Shown one piece after another: positions 16,886 through 24,128 of a stretch of DNA of 64,000 nucleotides. The stretch spans positions 1 to 64,000 of the forward strand of contig CAZVIH010000004.1 of the NCBI GenBank assembly GCA_964627755.1, read 5' to 3'. A program made the position numbers and the translations under genes. Origin of the DNA: B10-G9 sp964627755. GTDB taxonomy: Bacteria; Chloroflexota; Anaerolineae; Anaerolineales; UBA11858. The notes beneath the pieces are model-generated. The model saw only the letters and a list, made by a program, of their open reading frames with translations, did not search any database and was not told where the DNA came from. Each line of letters opens with the position of its first letter. The stretch's first letter is position 1.

Positions 16886-17245
16886 GTGATAAAACCAGGG
16901 AAAATTCAGACCTTGTCAATCTTGCTCATCATCAGCGGGATTCTGAATTTCTTTGGCGGTGGCATTCTAGCCCTGCTAATCATCATTGGCTCAATTGGGT
17001 TAGGTTTATTATGTGCCCCAATCTTGGTTCTGCCAATGATCCTGGGGGTTGCTGAGCTTACTCACGGCATTAATTTACTGGCGGATCCACCCAGGGTAAA
17101 AGGACCCTCCCAGGCAATTGCCATCATGGAGATCTGCAGTATCTTGTTCGGTAATATGTTTGCCGTTGTGGTTGGGGTGATTAACCTTGTTATCGGCAAT
17201 GACCTGGAAGTTAAGGGTTATTTTGAGAGTTTTGCTTTAGAATAA
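16886..17245 (+). CDS. Small membrane protein of unknown function
   Basis: 119 residues with four hydrophobic segments (near 10-30, 30-55, 75-90 and 90-108). The GTG start follows AAAGGAGGC. The sequence (KIQTLSILLIISGILNFFGGG) recalls short four-helix membrane proteins often encoded beside DUF4013 genes, but I do not recognise a family. Its terminator downstream is split by the IS3-family element at 17321. Confidence 0.7.
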   Translation: MIKPGKIQTLSILLIISGILNFFGGGILALLIIIGSIGLGLLCAPILVLPMILGVAELTHGINLLADPPRVKGPSQAIAIMEICSILFGNMFAVVVGVINLVIGNDLEVKGYFESFALE

Positions 17246-17393
17246 TTTGTTTGAAATGGAAAGGATATGGTTTCCTTCAAAGAAATCGTATCCTGGTTAA
17301 AAAAGCTCCCGGAGTTTTTATGGACTGAACCCCAAAAACAGGACACAAAAATAAGACACCTCTCGTACAATCAAGATACGGGAGGTGTTTTGC

Positions 17394-17735
17394 ATGGCAA
17401 AGAAAAGAAAAGTATATCTACCGGAATTGAAACTTGAGGCAATCAGGCTCAAACTAGAAGAAGGGTTGCTCTATCGGGAAATCGCAGAGAGACTAGAGAT
17501 CAGCAGTCCGGATATGGTGAAATTCTGGATGAGGACCTACCGCAAAGAAGGACCAGGAGGATTGCGGAAAACACGAGGTAGGCCCAAGGAGGACAAGGAT
17601 AGCCTTGAAGTGAGGATCAAACAGCTGGAGATGGAGAACACGCTTTTAAAAGCATTGGCTATCGAGCTGGGAGAGGAATTGCCAGAGGGGCTCGATATAG
17701 AGCCATATCCAGATATCGAGGGCAATTCAAAGTAA
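17394..17735 (+). CDS. IS3-family transposase OrfA (helix-turn-helix)
   Basis: About 113 residues from the ATG at 17394, which has GGGAGG 8 nt upstream. The N-terminal helix-turn-helix (LKLEAIRLKLEEGLLYREIAERLEI) is the DNA-binding part, followed by a leucine-zipper-like region (VRIKQLEMENTLLKALAIEL). The zero-frame codons CTT TTA AAA contain the slippery heptamer T TTA AAA at 17645-17651, where a -1 shift would join OrfA to OrfB and make the full transposase. Confidence 0.92.
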   Translation: MAKKRKVYLPELKLEAIRLKLEEGLLYREIAERLEISSPDMVKFWMRTYRKEGPGGLRKTRGRPKEDKDSLEVRIKQLEMENTLLKALAIELGEELPEGLDIEPYPDIEGNSK

Positions 17736-18544
17736 AGTCAGCCTGTGATTTCTTTGGCGTTTCCTGCTCCGCCTACTACGCCTGGGTCAAGCGAATAGAT
17801 CAGCCCGACCCAGACCAGGCAAGAATGGAATTAGTGCTGGAAGCGTATCAAAGTTCGAGGAAAACCTATGGCTACCGCCGGGTCCAGATCTGGATTGAGA
17901 GGGAATATGGGATAAAGATCAATCACAAGGCAGTACTGAGATTGATGAGAAAGCTTAATATTCGCTCGATAGCCAGGAAAAGAAAGCCTGATGTACACTG
18001 CCAGAAGCGTCTCAGATTCCTTCATACCTATCCTGACTTGATCAAACAGGATTTTGTAGCTATTGGGCCCGACGAGAAATGGGGCACAGATATTACCTAT
18101 ATCAACACAAAAAAGGGCTTTGTCTATCTGGCTGTCATCAAGGATTTCTTTGATGGATCGATCCTGGGGCATGCTATGTCCAGAAACCAATCCACTTCCC
18201 TGATCCTGCAAGCGATCAAGATGGCCAGATCAAGAATACCTTCTGATCAAAGGGTTATTCTTCAAAGTGATCGAGGACTTCAATTTCAATCTCTTGATTA
18301 TCGTTCCCTGACAGCTCAATTAGGGATCAGGCCCTCAATGTCCAGGGGAGGGAACTGTCTTGACAATGCCCCTACAGAAAGCTTCTTTTCTCACTTGAAG
18401 GAGGAGTGGCTGCGTCATATCAAGATCTATGATTTCCAGGAGGCGAGACAAGTTGTTGAAGATTACATCCATTTCTACAATCATGACCGCATCCAGTTGA
18501 AAACAAAACTGACGCCTTTGGAATTCAGACGTCAGTTTGTATAA
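17651..18544 (+). CDS. IS3-family transposase OrfB (DDE integrase), made by -1 frameshift
   Basis: The -1 frame is open from the heptamer at 17645-17651 to the stop at 18544 and carries the recruitment segment ACDFFGVSCSAYYAW, the HTH_21 region and an rve integrase core. Catalytic residues appear as WGTDITYI (Asp), LQSDRGLQF (Asp) and DNAPTESFFSHLKEE (Glu, with the usual Lys/Arg seven residues on). A free start at the ATG 17825 would lose the N-terminal part, so expression as an OrfAB fusion is expected. No inactivating change is seen. Confidence 0.9.
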   Translation, partial: SIGYRAGRGIARGARYRAISRYRGQFKVKSACDFFGVSCSAYYAWVKRIDQPDPDQARMELVLEAYQSSRKTYGYRRVQIWIEREYGIKINHKAVLRLMRKLNIRSIARKRKPDVHCQKRLRFLHTYPDLIKQDFVAIGPDEKWGTDITYINTKKGFVYLAVIKDFFDGSILGHAMSRNQSTSLILQAIKMARSRIPSDQRVILQSDRGLQFQSLDYRSLTAQLGIRPSMSRGGNCLDNAPTESFFSHLKEEWLRHIKIYDFQEARQVVEDYIHFYNHDRIQLKTKLTPLEFRRQFV

Positions 18545-18621
18545 TTACCCAACGAGGGGTGTTAATTATTTGTCCGGTTTACAGGGTGCACTCCATTATT
18601 CATCCGGGAGTTTATTTTTAT

Positions 18622-19164
18622 TTACTTCTTCGCGAATTCGAATCCGCGGTCCATGGCCTCAAAGTTGATCGGCAGGGTCTTTTTATGCCTTTCGGGGATA
18701 TGTTCCTCGAGGGCTTTTTTGACAGCGTCCAGGGGCAGGATGGGTTTCATGGCCAACATGGCTCCCATCATGATCATATTCGCCAGGCGGACCATACCAA
18801 GTTCCTCGGCAATTTCATTGGCGGGAATTAACAGAGACTGAATGCCTTTGCGCTTGATCTCCCGATTGAACAGGGATGAATTGGCTACCAGAACACCATT
18901 ATCCGGCACAAGATTTTCATATTTGTCCACCGAAGGCAAGTTCAATGCCAGAACTACGTCCGGGTTTCTAACCAGGGGAGATCCGATGACTTCCTGGCTG
19001 ACGATCACTGTGCAGTGGGCGGTGCCGCCCCGCATCTCAGGGCCATAAGAAGGGATCCAGGTCACATGCAATCCATTATCCATGGACGCATAAGCCAAAA
19101 CCTGTCCGGCAAATAATGTGCCCTGGCCGCCAAAGCCAGAAACGATAATACTGGTTTCTTCCAT
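18622..19164 (-). CDS. 2-oxoacid:ferredoxin oxidoreductase, gamma subunit
   Basis: 180 residues. It is the gamma-type domain that bridges catalytic subunits in ferredoxin-dependent 2-oxoacid oxidoreductases. Typical motifs are SGFGGQGTLFAGQVLA near the N-terminus and SYGPEMRGGTAHCTVIVS. It is the last gene of a four-gene operon (ferredoxin, alpha, beta, gamma) on the minus strand. The set most resembles 3-methyl-2-oxobutanoate (VOR) or 2-oxoglutarate (KOR) enzymes, which turn branched-chain or other 2-oxoacids into acyl-CoA plus reduced ferredoxin. Confidence 0.9.
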   Translation of the reverse strand: MEETSIIVSGFGGQGTLFAGQVLAYASMDNGLHVTWIPSYGPEMRGGTAHCTVIVSQEVIGSPLVRNPDVVLALNLPSVDKYENLVPDNGVLVANSSLFNREIKRKGIQSLLIPANEIAEELGMVRLANMIMMGAMLAMKPILPLDAVKKALEEHIPERHKKTLPINFEAMDRGFEFAKK

Positions 19165-19177
19165 ACCTTATTTCTCC

Positions 19178-19948
19178 TTATACCTTCAGTGATTCCAGGG
19201 CAGGGGAGACTTTATAATCTCCCAGCGGGAATACGGGGACCATTTTTTCCGCTACAAATTCAAGCGCATCCTGGGGGCTGATCTTCCAGTTGGTAGGGCA
19301 GGATGAGAGCAGCTCGACCATGGAGAACCCCAAACCTCTTTCCTGGGCTTCGAATGCCAGGCGGATAGCCTTTTTTGCCTTCCTGATATTGGCTGCGTCG
19401 TGTAAACTGCGGCGCACCACGTAACCGGCTCCATCCAGGGTGGATAGAATTTCTGCCATGCGGATGGGGTAACCAGCTGTTTCGACATCCCTGCCCAGGG
19501 GAGAGGAAGTGGTTTTCATCCCCACCAGGGTGGTGGGGGCCATTTGCCCTCCAGTCATGCCGTAGATGGCATTGTTAATGAAGATCACGGTGATATTTTC
19601 ACCCCTGGCAGCAGCGTGCATAATCTCCGCCATACCGATCGAGGCCAGATCTCCATCACCCTGGTAGGTGAAGACTGTATTATTGGGAAGGACTCGTTTT
19701 ATTCCCGTGGCCATGGCCGGTGCCCGGCCGTGGGCGGCTTCCACAAAGTCCATATTGAAATACCGGTAAGCAAATACCGAACATCCCACGGGAGCTACAC
19801 CAATGGTCCTTTCCCGCAGACCCATTTCATCAATAACCTCGGCGATCAAACGGTGGGCAACACCGTGAGTACAGCCCGGGCAGTAATGGGTGTGGGCATC
19901 AGTAAAGGATTCGGGACGCTGATAGATAACCTCTGTAGTTGCAACCAT
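19178..19948 (-). CDS. 2-oxoacid:ferredoxin oxidoreductase, beta subunit (TPP-binding)
   Basis: 256 residues. It binds thiamine pyrophosphate: the GDGD motif (YQGDGDLASIGMAE) and NNAIYGMTGGQMAPTT are in place, and CPGCTHG near the N-terminus is the usual Cys-rich beginning. The start codon overlaps the alpha-subunit stop (TAATG), so translation is coupled. The gamma gene follows after 13 bp. Substrate choice between VOR and KOR types cannot be read with certainty. Confidence 0.93.
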   Translation of the reverse strand: MVATTEVIYQRPESFTDAHTHYCPGCTHGVAHRLIAEVIDEMGLRERTIGVAPVGCSVFAYRYFNMDFVEAAHGRAPAMATGIKRVLPNNTVFTYQGDGDLASIGMAEIMHAAARGENITVIFINNAIYGMTGGQMAPTTLVGMKTTSSPLGRDVETAGYPIRMAEILSTLDGAGYVVRRSLHDAANIRKAKKAIRLAFEAQERGLGFSMVELLSSCPTNWKISPQDALEFVAEKMVPVFPLGDYKVSPALESLKV

Positions 19949-21072
19949 TATTTTTCTCCTGTGAGCATTTTATCCATGCGAATGATCCATTCATCGCGGG
20001 GATCTTTGGCGCCGGGGGCTGGATTGGCAGCCACCCGCCGGATCTCATCCAGGATTTCATCAGGCAGGGGAGTCATCCCGCCCATTCTGCCGTAAAACTC
20101 GATCGGCACTTTCCCCTGGACGATCTTCATGACATCGTCCAGCATCATCCCGGAATTCATTTCAACCACTAAAATTCGTTTCACCTGCTTGGCGAGTTCA
20201 ATCAAACGGTCCTGGGGGAACGGGGCCAGGGTGATCGGTCTTAATAACCCTGCTTTAATGCCCTCTTCCCGAGCCTGGCGAACTGCGGAGGATGCCACCC
20301 GGCCGGCTGTGCCAAACCCGATCACCAGAAATTCCGCATCCTCTATCTCATATTCATCATAGATCACTTCGTTCTTCTCGATCTCTTTCCAACGTTTTAA
20401 CAGGCGCAGGTTGGTGACCTCTTCTTCTTCCGGATCAATATAGATAGAAGTGAGAATATTCGGGTCCCGTCCTTTTGCGCCGCTGACTGCCCAATCTGGT
20501 ACTTCCTTAGGAATTTCCTTCATAGGGGGAAGTTCTGCCGGTTCCATCATCTGGCCCATGTTTCCATCAACGATCACATGCACAAGGGCGCGGTACTTAT
20601 CTGCCAGATCAAATGCCAGGCTGATATAATCCACCGCTTCCTGGACACTGGCTGGTGCGAGCACGATCGGGAAATAATCACCATGGCCGCCTCCCTTGAC
20701 CATCTGGTAATAATCTCCCTGAGAGGGAGCAATATTACCCAATCCCGGTCCGCCGCGCATCACGTTTACAACTACAGCAGGAACTTCAGTTCCAGCGATA
20801 TAGGAAATGCCTTCCATCATTAAACTGATACCCGGACTGGATGAGGCGGTCATCACACGTTTTCCAGTACAGGCTGCCCCATAAACCATATTGATCGCAG
20901 ATACTTCACTTTCCGCTTGTACAAAAGCTCTACCGAGTTCCGGCAAACGCCTGGACATGTATTCCAGGAATTCAGTTGAGGGTGTGATCGGGTACCCGTA
21001 AAAGGCTTCCACACCTGCTCGAATAGCAGCTTCCGCAAAAGCATGATTCCCTTTTAATAATTCTTTTGCCAC
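19948..21072 (-). CDS. vorB: 2-oxoacid:ferredoxin oxidoreductase, alpha subunit (VorB-like)
   Basis: 374 residues. The pyrimidine-binding and transketolase-C type domains are fused as in VorB. The N-terminus GNHAFAEAAIRAGVEAFYGYPITPSTE, the stretch SSSSPGISLM-like ASSSPGISLMMEGISYIAG, and MRGGPGLGNIAPSQGDYYQ match VorB proteins closely. The likely reaction is oxidative decarboxylation of branched-chain 2-oxoacids, which suits amino-acid fermentation beside tryptophanase. It lies 5 bp downstream of the ferredoxin-like gene. Confidence 0.92.
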   Translation of the reverse strand: MAKELLKGNHAFAEAAIRAGVEAFYGYPITPSTEFLEYMSRRLPELGRAFVQAESEVSAINMVYGAACTGKRVMTASSSPGISLMMEGISYIAGTEVPAVVVNVMRGGPGLGNIAPSQGDYYQMVKGGGHGDYFPIVLAPASVQEAVDYISLAFDLADKYRALVHVIVDGNMGQMMEPAELPPMKEIPKEVPDWAVSGAKGRDPNILTSIYIDPEEEEVTNLRLLKRWKEIEKNEVIYDEYEIEDAEFLVIGFGTAGRVASSAVRQAREEGIKAGLLRPITLAPFPQDRLIELAKQVKRILVVEMNSGMMLDDVMKIVQGKVPIEFYGRMGGMTPLPDEILDEIRRVAANPAPGAKDPRDEWIIRMDKMLTGEK

Positions 21073-21077
21073 TGTGC

Positions 21078-21317
21078 TTACCTCCTGGGTTTCCTCTCGG
21101 GTTTTTCTCTATACACGGTAATAGCGGCATCAGGGCAAACTACTGCGCAGATCCCGCAACCAGTACAGATTTCTTCTATCATTTTGGCTGGATGATATCC
21201 TTTGGGTGTGAGCCGGCTCATGTCAATTTCCAGAACTTCCTGGGGGCAGGCTTCGATACACAGGCCACAGCCTTTGCAGTAATTATCATCCACTACTATC
21301 CATCCAGTAACGGCCAT
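21078..21317 (-). CDS. 2[4Fe-4S] ferredoxin subunit (delta) of the 2-oxoacid oxidoreductase
   Basis: 79 residues, with two cluster motifs CKGCGLCIEACP and CTGCGICAVVCP, each CxxCxxCxxxCP. It is the electron-carrying delta subunit of the enzyme encoded downstream and the first gene of that operon. The end is basic (REKPERKPRR). The 370-bp gap to rplU is divergent and must hold the operon promoter; I found no clear -35/-10 pair for it. Confidence 0.95.
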   Translation of the reverse strand: MAVTGWIVVDDNYCKGCGLCIEACPQEVLEIDMSRLTPKGYHPAKMIEEICTGCGICAVVCPDAAITVYREKPERKPRR

Positions 21318-21528
21318 TCAATAGTCTCCTTTCTGGAGTATATCTTGTCACGAAAAAACTTGATTCCAGTACATGTTATAACACAATCCATCCCTGGCTG
21401 AAGCGATACAACAGTATTATAAGAAATCTCTAACTTTCAGCATAGTGACACATCTCAGTAGATAGCATAATGATTATCAGGTCGATTGTATTTATGTAAA
21501 TCAATAATCCTCGAAATTTCTACCCTTA

Positions 21529-21556
21529 TTGACACTTACTCATCGTCTGGTATAAT
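21529..21556 (+). promoter_or_regulatory. Near-consensus sigma-70-type promoter of the L21 operon
   Basis: TTGACA (21529-21534), a 16-bp spacer and TATAAT (21551-21556): both boxes are perfect. Transcription should start near 21563, giving a leader of about 125 nt before rplU. The leader begins with a small hairpin GAAGGA/TCCTTC (21568-21584), which could serve in ribosomal-protein feedback. Confidence 0.88.
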
Positions 21557-21687
21557 GGCACGGCACTGAAGGAATAAGTCCTTCTGCAGAATATTGGCGT
21601 GGATTAAGACCCCCAACTTCCCCGCTCCCCTGTGGCTAATGCTTTGAACACAGAGAGAACGGTGAAGTGAAGATTGGAGGATAAGTT

Positions 21688-22029
21688 ATGGAATATGCAA
21701 TTGTCGTAAGTGGTGGGAAACAGTATAAAGCTGTACCCGGAGAGATTCTCCAGGTTGATAAACTTCCTACTGAAACCGGAAAAAAAGTTGTTCTGAATGA
21801 AGTATTATTCATCTCGGATGGAAAAAAGAAAGCTACCATTGGCACTCCGCAGATTAAGGGAGCCAAGGTAGAAACAACTGTCACCGGGCAAATTAAAGGA
21901 CCTAAGATACTGGTCTTTAAATACAAACCCCGAGTGCACTACCGCAAGAGGCAGGGTCATCGTCAGTTATATACACTGCTTCAGGTTGATAAGATTGTGA
22001 CGAAATCAGGAGAAAAAGATGGCGCATAA
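21688..22029 (+). CDS. rplU: 50S ribosomal protein L21
   Basis: 113 residues, normal size. Family signatures are MEYAIVVSGGKQYKAVPGEIL at the N-terminus and FKYKPRVHYRKRQGHRQLYT near the end. A strong GGAGG site precedes the ATG. It overlaps rpmA by 11 bp, and a near-consensus promoter drives the L21-L27-L31 operon. Confidence 0.98.
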   Translation: MEYAIVVSGGKQYKAVPGEILQVDKLPTETGKKVVLNEVLFISDGKKKATIGTPQIKGAKVETTVTGQIKGPKILVFKYKPRVHYRKRQGHRQLYTLLQVDKIVTKSGEKDGA

Positions 22030-22276
22030 AACAGGTGGCGGTTCTACCCGCAACGGTCGAGACAGTAATTCCAAGAGATTGGGCGTTAAGAAATTTGGCG
22101 GCGAAATTGTACGTTCCGGAAATATTCTGGTACGTCAGCGCGGCACCAAGATCCATCCTGGAGAAAATGTAGGCCGCGGTGGCGATGACACCTTGTTCGC
22201 TACGGCAGATGGCGTTGTCACCTACCAAGACTTCAGAGGTGGTAAAAAACGCGTGCATGTATATCCCGCACAGTAA
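22019..22276 (+). CDS. rpmA: 50S ribosomal protein L27
   Basis: 85 residues. The N-terminus MAHKTGGGSTRNGRDSNSKR is that of classical L27, without the cleaved leader of Firmicutes proteins, and IHPGENVGRGGDDTLFA is typical. Its N-terminal arm reaches the peptidyl-transferase centre. The start overlaps the end of rplU. Confidence 0.98.
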   Translation: MAHKTGGGSTRNGRDSNSKRLGVKKFGGEIVRSGNILVRQRGTKIHPGENVGRGGDDTLFATADGVVTYQDFRGGKKRVHVYPAQ

Positions 22277-22289
22277 AAGGATTTATTAA

Positions 22290-22763
22290 ATGAAAGCAGA
22301 AATTCACCCGACATATTACCCCGAAGCAACGGTTGTGTGCGCTTGCGGCAACACTTGGAAGACGGGATCAACTCAAGAATCAATCCGGACCGATGTTTGC
22401 TCTGCCTGCCATCCATTTTTTACCGGTGAACAGCGCATTGTTGACACTGAGGGCCAGGTTGACCGGTTCTACAAGAAATTAAAAAGCCATGAGGAACTCG
22501 AGAAAGCAAAATCAGAACGAGAGACCAAAAAAGCAGTCGCTGATGTATCAGTGGAAATGCTGGAACTGGGTTCTCGTGTCACGAACACCCTTGTGGAAGC
22601 CAAAATTGTGACAATCCAGGATCTGCTCACACTGCTGGAAGGCGGCGATCAAGCTCTGCTGGATATCAAAGGTTTTGGACGAAAATCCCTGATCGATCTT
22701 AAGAAAGCTTTACGAGCTCAAGGGTTTGAAATCCCTGAAGCAGCAGAGGATATCTCAATTTAA
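22290..22763 (+). CDS. rpmE: Ribosomal protein L31 fused to an RNA polymerase alpha-CTD-like domain
   Basis: 157 residues, about twice the normal length of L31 (65-75). Residues 1-66 are zinc-type L31: KAEIHPTYY, CAC at 17-19, CSACHPFFTG at 37-46 and VDRFYKKL. A charged linker (67-85) leads to residues 86-150, which resemble the C-terminal domain of the RNA polymerase alpha subunit. Against E. coli alpha, R96, N99, G130, K132 and S133 fall on R265, N268, G296, K298 and S299, the residues that contact UP-element DNA. The L31 part belongs on the ribosome; the second domain might bind DNA, RNA or a transcription factor. The frame is uninterrupted, and a terminator follows directly. Confidence 0.88.
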   Translation: MKAEIHPTYYPEATVVCACGNTWKTGSTQESIRTDVCSACHPFFTGEQRIVDTEGQVDRFYKKLKSHEELEKAKSERETKKAVADVSVEMLELGSRVTNTLVEAKIVTIQDLLTLLEGGDQALLDIKGFGRKSLIDLKKALRAQGFEIPEAAEDISI

Positions 22764-22791
22764 GGTTAGGATACAGTTCTTTTGATAAAAT

Positions 22792-22820
22792 ACAGGCAGA
22801 GAAACCCTCTGCCTGTTTTT
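22792..22820 (+). terminator. Rho-independent terminator of the ribosomal operon
   Basis: A perfect 10-bp stem ACAGGCAGAG (22792-22801) with CTCTGCCTGT (22807-22816), a 5-nt loop, then T6. Confidence 0.93.
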
Positions 22821-22853
22821 TGTTAATCCAAGTTCAGATAAGTGAGGAAAAGA

Positions 22854-23435
22854 ATGAAACATCATCAGGGAAGGTTGGAAGTTATTACCGGTCCAATGTT
22901 CTGTGGGAAAACAGATGAGATGCTGCGCAGGCTTCGCAGGGCTATTATCGCCAAACAAAAGATCCAGGTCTTTAAACCTGGTTTTGACATCCGCTACAGC
23001 AGCGAAAAAGTGACTTCCCATGCCGGGAATGAATATAATGCTTACCCGGTTGAGAATATTACGGAAGTTCCAACCTTGCTGCAAGATGATGTTACATTAG
23101 TCGCCATCGATGAAGCCCAGTTTTTTGATAAGGAAATCATTGACGTTATCCAGGCACTGGTTGACAAGGGGATCAGGGTCATCGTAGCCGGATTGGACAT
23201 GAATTTCCGGGGAGAACCTTTTGGCCAGATGCCAGTATTGCTGGCCCAGGCGGAGATCGTAGACAAGTTACACGCCATTTGCATGGTGTGCGGAGAGGAA
23301 GCAACCCGAACTCAGCGGCTGGTGGATGGCAATCCGGCTTATTATGACGATCCGATCATCATTGTAGGTGCCTCGGAAATGTACGAAGCCCGTTGCAGGA
23401 TCCATCATCAGGTACCACGAGGAAAAAAGGAATAA
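22854..23435 (+). CDS. tdk: Thymidine kinase
   Basis: About 193 residues, type II (TK1-like) thymidine kinase, salvaging thymidine to dTMP. Walker A is GPMFCGKT, the catalytic region is AIDEAQFF, the zinc site has CMVCGEEATRTQR, and the lasso-like YDDPIIIVGASEMYEARCR binds the base. The ATG at 22854 has GAGG about 8 nt before it and is better than the GTG at 22842. hpt begins 2 bp after its stop, so the two salvage enzymes are an operon. Confidence 0.96.
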   Translation: MKHHQGRLEVITGPMFCGKTDEMLRRLRRAIIAKQKIQVFKPGFDIRYSSEKVTSHAGNEYNAYPVENITEVPTLLQDDVTLVAIDEAQFFDKEIIDVIQALVDKGIRVIVAGLDMNFRGEPFGQMPVLLAQAEIVDKLHAICMVCGEEATRTQRLVDGNPAYYDDPIIIVGASEMYEARCRIHHQVPRGKKE

Positions 23436-23437
23436 CC

Positions 23438-23998
23438 ATGCAATCTTATAAGGATTTTTTAAGTGAGATCCTGATCCCAGAACAGGAACTCCAGGATAAG
23501 GTCAAGGAACTGGGAGAACATATCAGCCGGGATCACGCCGGGCAGGATTTGCATTTGGTATGCATCCTGCGTGGTGGAGTGTTATTCCTGACGGATCTAA
23601 TGCGGGCGATCACGGTTCCCCATTCAATTGACTTTATGGCCATTTCTTCCTACGGTGTTGGAGCCAGGGAAGCTTCTGGTCATGTGCGATTGACGATGGA
23701 CCTCCGGGATGATATTCAGGGGAGAAATGTGTTGCTGATTGAGGATATAGTGGACAGCGGCCATACCCTGGCTTCCGTTCTGGGGCTGCTGGCTACCCGG
23801 AAACCAGCCTCATTAAAGGTTTGCACACTGCTGGACAAAGCTGAAAGACGGGAAACCAAAGTACCTCTCGATTATGTGGGATTTGTGATCCCCAATAAAT
23901 ATGTCTTTGGTTATGGATTGGACCTGGACGAATTTTATCGTGAACTGCCCTTTATCGGGGTAGTGAACGAAGAAAAATATACTCCCCCGGACCATTAG
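23438..23998 (+). CDS. hpt: Hypoxanthine phosphoribosyltransferase
   Basis: 186 residues, purine salvage enzyme. The PRPP-binding motif is VLLIEDIVDSGHTLASV, preceded by HLVCILRGGVLFLTDLMRAI. The C-terminal YVFGYGLDLDEFYRELPFIG is typical. The ATG at 23438 follows AAAAGGA and is preferred to an upstream start that overlaps tdk. It forms a nucleotide-salvage pair with tdk. Confidence 0.95.
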   Translation: MQSYKDFLSEILIPEQELQDKVKELGEHISRDHAGQDLHLVCILRGGVLFLTDLMRAITVPHSIDFMAISSYGVGAREASGHVRLTMDLRDDIQGRNVLLIEDIVDSGHTLASVLGLLATRKPASLKVCTLLDKAERRETKVPLDYVGFVIPNKYVFGYGLDLDEFYRELPFIGVVNEEKYTPPDH

Positions 23999-24128
23999 AT
24001 TTCCTGAATGTTTCAGCCAGGGGGAGAGCTGCATAAGGCAGTAAAGCTGACCGGTAATGATTAATTTTTTTGTTTGAGGATATCCGGGAGATTTGGTTTT
24101 CTCTATTTAACCTCTCCCTGATAAAAAG

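Larger units (their letters stand above)
17321..18595 (+). mobile_element. Intact IS3-family insertion sequence (1275 bp, 3-bp target duplication)
   Basis: The left end TGGACTGAACCCC (from 17321) and the right end, read in reverse (TGGAGTGCACCCT, from 18595), form imperfect inverted repeats with the expected 5'-TG...CA-3' tips. The flanks carry the direct repeat TTA (17318-17320 and 18596-18598), the 3-bp duplication usual for IS3 elements. Two overlapping frames encode OrfA and OrfB. The target was a terminator: CTCCCGGA (17306-17313) and TCCGGGAG (18603-18610) are the two halves of one hairpin, with T-runs on both sides, and the element sits in its loop. Confidence 0.93.
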
